From: Bacillota bacterium
GTDB taxonomy: Bacteria; Bacillota; Clostridia; Clostridiales; Clostridiaceae
DNA: 46,070 nucleotides
NCBI GenBank assembly: GCA_023451395.1
Contig: JAEXZL010000181.1
Location: 1 to 46,070 of the forward strand
Direction of reading: 5' to 3'
Part shown: piece after piece, positions 41,537 to 46,070 of the stretch
Position numbering within the stretch: the first letter of the stretch is position 1
How the letters are laid out: every line of letters starts with the position of its first letter
The notes under the pieces: generated by a model
What the model was told of the DNA's origin: nothing
The model's database searches: none
Seen by the model: the letters and a program-made list of their open reading frames with translations, nothing else
Made by a program: the position numbers and the translations under genes

Positions 41537-43465
41537 TTATATATAAAACTCTTTTAGTTTGTCCTTTAAAAGCCCTAGAGCTATACCCGCAGCAATCTCA
41601 CCTATAGTCCATCCGCTTTCCATTGCCCAAGGTCCCCATCCCGCATCTGCAGGAGAACCAAAATACTCCATGTATTCAACATCAAAACCTCTAGCCCAAG
41701 CCCCTGAAAGCTTGTTATCGTCACTGTTAATCTGTATGCCTAAGATGAACTTAATATTGTCTTCCCATAATTCTTTAAAGTAATCATCTCCGGTAACTAA
41801 ATAAGCCTGCATAAATCCAAGAGGAAGCCAGTTATTTGAGTATAATAAATCCACTACACTATCCCCATTTTCTGCAAGAAGGGAGCATTCTCCATCCCCT
41901 TTAGTATTTCTCATAGTAGCTTTATAGCCTTCATCCCATTCTAGGTAAGCTCCGCTGGAATGTCTAAATTCCTGTAATTCCTCAGCCACCTTATAAAGCC
42001 ACTTCTTATGCTTATCTTCTTTTGTTATCCAGTAAAGCCAGCTTAGTGGAAGTATAAGCCTGCAGTACTCCTCTGTTTGGCTCTGTTCTCTTACAGTTTC
42101 CGGATATTTCTCCATAATGGATGTAAGTCCTTTAACTGCCATTTCAAGATATTCATTATTGCCAGTTAACTTATAGGCTAGAAGGAGAGAGCCATGATAA
42201 TAAGCATTGTAATGAGCACTTGGAAGGTTTCCTGGAGTCTCTTGCAGTTCAAGGATTTTTTCAGAACTTAAGTCTCGAACATCTGTCCTCATTACTCTTG
42301 TTCCGTCGGTGCCTGTGGTACTAATTAAAAACTCTAAGGTCTCCAAGCACTCTGGAAGATAATCCTTATCTCCGGTATAGATACATCTTAAAAGATACCC
42401 ATTTATAGCTCTTGCAACATCATCCTGATAACAGGTTTCAAAAGCCTGCTGAGTCCATCTGATCATACCCTTATAAGGCCCTTCCTCCTTTACCTGCATG
42501 TAGTCAAAGATAAAAGCATTTAAATTATCTGCAATTTCCAAACTCTCTCTAGAACCACTATAAAGATGGTGAAGAAAATATAGAAGGGAAAGCTCCCCAG
42601 CACAATCTGCTCTTATAAGTTCAGCAAAACGCTGTCCTCCATCAGGATAAACCTCTGTTCCAAAGCCTTCATATACTCCGCCTCTGCCTTTATCTATTAA
42701 AATTCTTGTATTATTTATCCATCTAAGGGAGTCATCCAAAGAAGCCTTAAGACTTTCCATTAAGTCTTTGTCTGAAAGTCCCTCAAAGGCTTCCCGTCCC
42801 TTAATATAATAGGCCGCCTTCATCTCCTTCACTTCTATCTCATCACCTATGACCCAAGTTAGTATGTATTCAACTAAAGCCCTAATCTTTTTAATAGGAG
42901 AAAATCTTCCATTATTAAATTGAGAAAGTCTAAATCCGCAGATAAGCAAATTTTCCTTTTCAAACCACAGAGCTCTATCTTCCTCTTCCTTTAAATCCTC
43001 TTGTACAGGGTTATATTTTTTGTGAGCATGAACCCTTACATATTGAAGCAATGGAGTTGCAGGATTGCAAAATCCCTTATGTGGCCTTATTCTAGTCCCG
43101 CATTGATCGTCTAGGATATCTCCAAACTCAATTCCTTTTATTTCTGCATCCTCTGAGGAAAGTACCAATCGGTGAAATCTAGTGGAAGAAGGATTCTCAT
43201 AATAAACCCCAGCAATGCTTCCGCAGTATTCTGAAAAGACTTTTTTTCCTGCCCTAATCTCCGCTTCCACTAAAATTCTTTCTCTTGCCTGGAGCATTAG
43301 TGGTTCTTCCTTAGTCCCACCTAAAATAAGTATTGCTTTAAATTCTTCAAGGCTATCTAGGAATATCTCTCCAGGTCTAAAAACTACCATCTTCACTTTG
43401 TTTATTTCTAAAACCTTTAAAATATCGCTTTGTCCATCTGTTATAACTGCAATTCTATTATTCAA
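41537..43465 (-). CDS. Two-domain protein: GATase/DJ-1-like N-terminus and six-hairpin-toroid-like C-terminus
   Basis: A 642-residue cytoplasmic protein I cannot assign to a named family. Residues about 1-205 resemble the class-I glutamine amidotransferase/DJ-1 fold, with FKAILILGGTKEEP and a nucleophile-elbow-like FSEYCGSIAG (C81). Residues about 225-642 look like an alpha/alpha toroid (GGVYEGFGTEVYPDG, ADCAGELSLLYFLHH, SAHYNAYYHGSLLLAYKLTG, NWLPLGFMQAYLVTGDDYFKEL) as in many glycoside hydrolases and lyases. The TTG start has AGGTGGTG 6 bp upstream. It is the second gene of the Gfo/Idh operon. A role in glycan breakdown is inferred from context. Confidence 0.6.
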   Translation of the reverse strand: MNNRIAVITDGQSDILKVLEINKVKMVVFRPGEIFLDSLEEFKAILILGGTKEEPLMLQARERILVEAEIRAGKKVFSEYCGSIAGVYYENPSSTRFHRLVLSSEDAEIKGIEFGDILDDQCGTRIRPHKGFCNPATPLLQYVRVHAHKKYNPVQEDLKEEEDRALWFEKENLLICGFRLSQFNNGRFSPIKKIRALVEYILTWVIGDEIEVKEMKAAYYIKGREAFEGLSDKDLMESLKASLDDSLRWINNTRILIDKGRGGVYEGFGTEVYPDGGQRFAELIRADCAGELSLLYFLHHLYSGSRESLEIADNLNAFIFDYMQVKEEGPYKGMIRWTQQAFETCYQDDVARAINGYLLRCIYTGDKDYLPECLETLEFLISTTGTDGTRVMRTDVRDLSSEKILELQETPGNLPSAHYNAYYHGSLLLAYKLTGNNEYLEMAVKGLTSIMEKYPETVREQSQTEEYCRLILPLSWLYWITKEDKHKKWLYKVAEELQEFRHSSGAYLEWDEGYKATMRNTKGDGECSLLAENGDSVVDLLYSNNWLPLGFMQAYLVTGDDYFKELWEDNIKFILGIQINSDDNKLSGAWARGFDVEYMEYFGSPADAGWGPWAMESGWTIGEIAAGIALGLLKDKLKEFYI

Positions 43466-43508
43466 AATTACACCACCTATAAGTTTAATCTTAACTTTAT
43501 TTATATAA

Positions 43509-44369
43509 TTATATTTCTATTATTCCATCCACAATTCTATTAAATATTTCCACTGAGCTATAGAGCTTTTCTAAGGAATAAGGAAGTTCTCTACTTCTTA
43601 ACATATTTACGAAATTATCTAGCCCATGCTTATATACTCTTGACATATCTACCTTAGAATAATGGGTACCCTTATTTCCTAAAAGTAAAATTGGAGTTTC
43701 TACAAAGCTCTCAGTAAACCTTAAAGTCACTTCATAATCTGCATAAGTTAAAACTGATGTTAATGCTGATTTTGTCCTAAAAGAAAAAGTATCTATAACC
43801 TCATGACCGAAGACTTCAAGAGCCATTTCTACAAGATGAGCACCGTAAAAGTACACACCGCCATTAGGATTCTCAAAATCTCCCATAAAAGATATGAATC
43901 CCTCCTTTAGGGCTCCAATATTATCTCCCTTAAGCCTCTCTTCTCTAGCCTCAATAATCTCTGGAGCAAACTTACAGGTAGATCCACCGGTTAGAAGACA
44001 TTTCTTTCCCTCTGCTACCTTTATAATTTCTAGAGCATCCTCTTTTAATATGGTGAAAGGCTTATCTACCCAAGTTGCTATTCCTCTTTCTATAAAAGGA
44101 AGGGCATACTCCTTATGTAAATTCCCATGGCGAAAAACAATCATCACTGCATCTACTATAGAATAGAGCTCCTCCACCCTTTCTGCTATGAAGCTTATCT
44201 TTCCCTTCTTTGCAACATCTTCAGTTCTTTCCTTATCCAGCCCAAAAATAGCTGTAACTTTGCAATCTGGAAACAACAGCTCTTCAGTATTTTTGTCTGG
44301 AAGATTTATAAGCTTTGCAAATACTTCAGCATGGCTGCTATCTGATCCCACAATACCAATACGAAACAT
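43509..44369 (-). CDS. Gfo/Idh/MocA-family oxidoreductase
   Basis: A 286-residue NAD(P)-dependent oxidoreductase. The Rossmann N-terminus is FRIGIVGSDSSHAEVFAKLI, the active-site-like lysine is in ATWVDKPFTI, and the C-terminal domain is GGVYFYGAHLVEMALEVFG. It is shorter than the typical 330-390 residues. It acts on sugars or inositols in other organisms. It is the first gene of the four-gene glycan operon, with AAGGAGGAAAT before the ATG. Confidence 0.88.
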   Translation of the reverse strand: MFRIGIVGSDSSHAEVFAKLINLPDKNTEELLFPDCKVTAIFGLDKERTEDVAKKGKISFIAERVEELYSIVDAVMIVFRHGNLHKEYALPFIERGIATWVDKPFTILKEDALEIIKVAEGKKCLLTGGSTCKFAPEIIEAREERLKGDNIGALKEGFISFMGDFENPNGGVYFYGAHLVEMALEVFGHEVIDTFSFRTKSALTSVLTYADYEVTLRFTESFVETPILLLGNKGTHYSKVDMSRVYKHGLDNFVNMLRSRELPYSLEKLYSSVEIFNRIVDGIIEI

Positions 44370-44452
44370 ATTTCCTCCTTAATTAAAGCTCTTTGCTGGT
44401 CTATCTTGTCAATATACTATGAATATAGCCTAATTTATTGCCTTTTGTAATA

Positions 44453-44460
44453 TGTAAACG
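44453..44460. promoter_or_regulatory. Candidate regulator half-site in the divergent glycan promoter region
   Basis: TGTAAACG followed by TATTTTA lies between the divergent Gfo/Idh and ROK genes. It resembles the left half of a catabolite-responsive element and is also close to the repeat found before the YesN-like gene (ATGTAACATATTTTT). A related TGTAAACC occurs upstream of the permease genes. Evidence is weak. Confidence 0.25.
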
Positions 44461-44619
44461 TATTTTAATTACTATAATGCAGAAAATATTAATATAGTCT
44501 TATATACATTAATAAACTTGAAGGTTATATTAGAATTGACCAAAGGTGCAGAAAGAAATAGTAAATAACATATATAAAGAAAATTTCATTTTGCACATAA
44601 TTCTATAGGAGGTTATAAA

Positions 44620-45579
44620 GTGAATAACATTGCATGTTTTGACATTGGCGGTACCTTTATAAAATTTGCAGTAATGGACGATAAAGGTGAAATCTTAACT
44701 AAAAATAAGTTTAGAACTCCTGTAAATGATTGCAAAAACACCATACCTAGTGCTCTTGTAGAAAAGACTAAAGATCTTATGAAGGACTATGAAATCACCG
44801 CTCTAGCAATTAGTACTGCTGGTGTAGTAGATAGTGCCCTGGGAGAAATAATATCCGCTACAGATAATCTTCCCGGTTATGTTGGTGCAAAACTTAAGAC
44901 AAGCCTTGAAGAAAAACTTCAATTAAAGGTCTTTGTAGAAAATGATGTAAACGCTGCTGCTCTTGGTGAAATGTGGAAGGGTGCCGCAAAAAATTGCTCT
45001 ACTTTCCTCTGCCTAACTTTAGGAACAGGTGTAGGAGGAGCGATAATAATTGATAATAAGCTCTATAAAGGTATAAATAATGGAGCTGGAGAACTCGGAC
45101 ATATGATTTTCAAAGAGGGTGGAGAAACCTGCAACTGCGGTGGAAAAGGTTGTTATGAAAGATATGCCTCAACCTCAGCCTTTATTAGAATGTATATATC
45201 TGAAGCTAATAAAAGTGGCAATAACATAACTTCTATCTCTGGAGAAGAAATTATGGAAAAGGTTGAAAGAGGAGAAGAGATTGCTCTAAGGGTTTATGAA
45301 AAATTTATAGAACATGTTTCTGGAGGACTTGCCAGTCTTGCTCATATTTTTGATCCTGGGTTAATAGTAATCGGAGGAGGAATATCCGCTCAAGGTAAAC
45401 CCTTTTTTAATAAACTGAGAGAAAGCTTTACAAGACTTGCTATGCGTGCTTATGGAAGGGGTACAGCTATTGTTCAAGCGGAGCTTCAAAATGATGCTGG
45501 AATTTATGGCGCAGCCTATATGGCTCTTAAAGCTATGAATCTTCTTAATGAAGAGGATTCAAATGATTCATTGCTATAA
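44620..45579 (+). CDS. ROK-family sugar kinase
   Basis: A 319-residue ROK kinase. The ATP-binding start is ACFDIGGTFIKFAVMD, the catalytic Asp is D109 in VENDVNAAALGE, and the zinc site is H161 with CNCGGKGC (C171, C173, C178). There is no helix-turn-helix, so it is a kinase and not a ROK repressor. Members phosphorylate glucose, fructose, ManNAc or GlcNAc. Here it probably phosphorylates the sugar released and epimerised by the divergent operon. AGGAGGT precedes the GTG start. Confidence 0.93.
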   Translation: MNNIACFDIGGTFIKFAVMDDKGEILTKNKFRTPVNDCKNTIPSALVEKTKDLMKDYEITALAISTAGVVDSALGEIISATDNLPGYVGAKLKTSLEEKLQLKVFVENDVNAAALGEMWKGAAKNCSTFLCLTLGTGVGGAIIIDNKLYKGINNGAGELGHMIFKEGGETCNCGGKGCYERYASTSAFIRMYISEANKSGNNITSISGEEIMEKVERGEEIALRVYEKFIEHVSGGLASLAHIFDPGLIVIGGGISAQGKPFFNKLRESFTRLAMRAYGRGTAIVQAELQNDAGIYGAAYMALKAMNLLNEEDSNDSLL

Positions 45580-45621
45580 TATTATTTTTTAAAGATTATT
45601 ATAAGTTCAGGAGGTTTTTTC

Positions 45622-46070
45622 ATGAAAAGAGAACTAAAGGCTGACATAGCTATCATTGGAGGTAGTCTAGGCGGGGTAGCTGCAGCCTTAGCAGCAGCAA
45701 AGTCTGGAAAACGTGTAATACTTACAGAGGATACATACTGGATAGGAGGTCAGCTTACCAATCAGGCAGTACCTCCCGATGAGCATATGTGGATAGAACA
45801 GTTTGGCTGCACAGAAAGCTACAGAGAACTAAGAGATAGGCTTAGAGCTTATTATAAAAATAATTTTCCAGTAACAGAAAAGGCAAGAAGTATAAGAAAT
45901 CTCAATCCTGGAAACGGATGGGTTGGCAAGCTGTGCCATGAGCCACGAGCAGCTCTGGCAGTAATAACTGATATGCTAGCTCCTTATGTACATTCCGGAA
46001 GACTATTAATACTAACAAGATATAAAGCAATAAAAGCAGAAACCTCAGGAGATAAAATTCTCTCAGTAAC
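45622..46070 (+). CDS. FAD-dependent oxidoreductase (partial, cut by window edge)
   Basis: Open from ATG 45622 to the end of the window, 149 codons seen. The FAD dinucleotide motif is ADIAIIGGSLGGVAAALAAAKSGK with YWIGGQLTNQ following, as in the FAD-dependent oxidoreductases often found in sugar clusters. It lies 42 bp after the ROK kinase with a CAGGAGG ribosome site, so it is probably in the same operon. The substrate and full length are unknown. Confidence 0.85.
   Translation, partial: MKRELKADIAIIGGSLGGVAAALAAAKSGKRVILTEDTYWIGGQLTNQAVPPDEHMWIEQFGCTESYRELRDRLRAYYKNNFPVTEKARSIRNLNPGNGWVGKLCHEPRAALAVITDMLAPYVHSGRLLILTRYKAIKAETSGDKILSV

Noticed and set aside
44620..45579. ROK protein as a transcriptional repressor
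   Set aside because: It starts directly with the ATP-binding motif and has no N-terminal helix-turn-helix, so it is a kinase-type member.

Overview
The window is low-GC Firmicute DNA, most likely from Clostridium or a close relative. The support for this is the strong A+T bias, the many GGAGG-type ribosome binding sites with occasional TTG starts, the gene order acpS - NAD(P)HX repair enzyme - GerS-like lipoprotein - alr - MazE-type antitoxin, and several clostridial protein families. No rRNA, tRNA, CRISPR array or intact insertion sequence was seen.

The left half (1-27 kb) is mostly housekeeping and membrane/signalling genes, largely on the minus strand. In order of position they are: the antitoxin/alr/GerS-like/nnr/acpS operon; a small DUF6514-like gene; a MoxR ATPase - DUF58 - DUF4129 membrane operon; a chemotaxis receptor; on the plus strand an NADH:rubredoxin-oxidoreductase-like flavoprotein; a tail-less SSB; galU with a membrane-anchored Ig-like protein; a three-gene operon (ICMT-like methyltransferase, GH3-family adenylating enzyme, GGDEF/HD-GYP c-di-GMP protein); an orphan amino-acid binding lipoprotein; an M20 amidohydrolase; a HAD phosphatase; a CvfB-like S1 protein; a MarR regulator with a DegV fatty-acid-binding protein; a YfcC transporter; and a GlsB/YeaQ membrane protein. 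Clear intrinsic terminators separate many of these units.

The right part (27.3-46.07 kb) is a carbohydrate-utilisation locus. It has a binding lipoprotein and two permeases of the LplABC type without their own ATPase, a YesMN-type two-component system, and a minus-strand operon of a Gfo/Idh/MocA oxidoreductase, a two-domain putative glycoside-processing protein, an AGE-family epimerase and a GH20-like hexosaminidase. Divergent from that operon are a ROK kinase and an FAD oxidoreductase cut by the window edge. A D-2-hydroxyacid dehydrogenase and a large secreted beta-propeller/Ig-like protein lie at the other end. A consistent reading is: sense an oligosaccharide outside the cell, import it, cut it with GH20, epimerise and phosphorylate the sugar. 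The GH20 and AGE families point to an N-acetylhexosamine-containing glycan, but the substrate cannot be fixed from sequence alone.

The observations most worth a second look are the GH3/ICMT-like/c-di-GMP operon, the helically phased repeats in front of the YesN-like regulator, the unusual start and ribosome-site hairpin of the GerS-like gene, the antitoxin without a recognisable ribbon-helix-helix, and the two-domain protein in the glycan operon.
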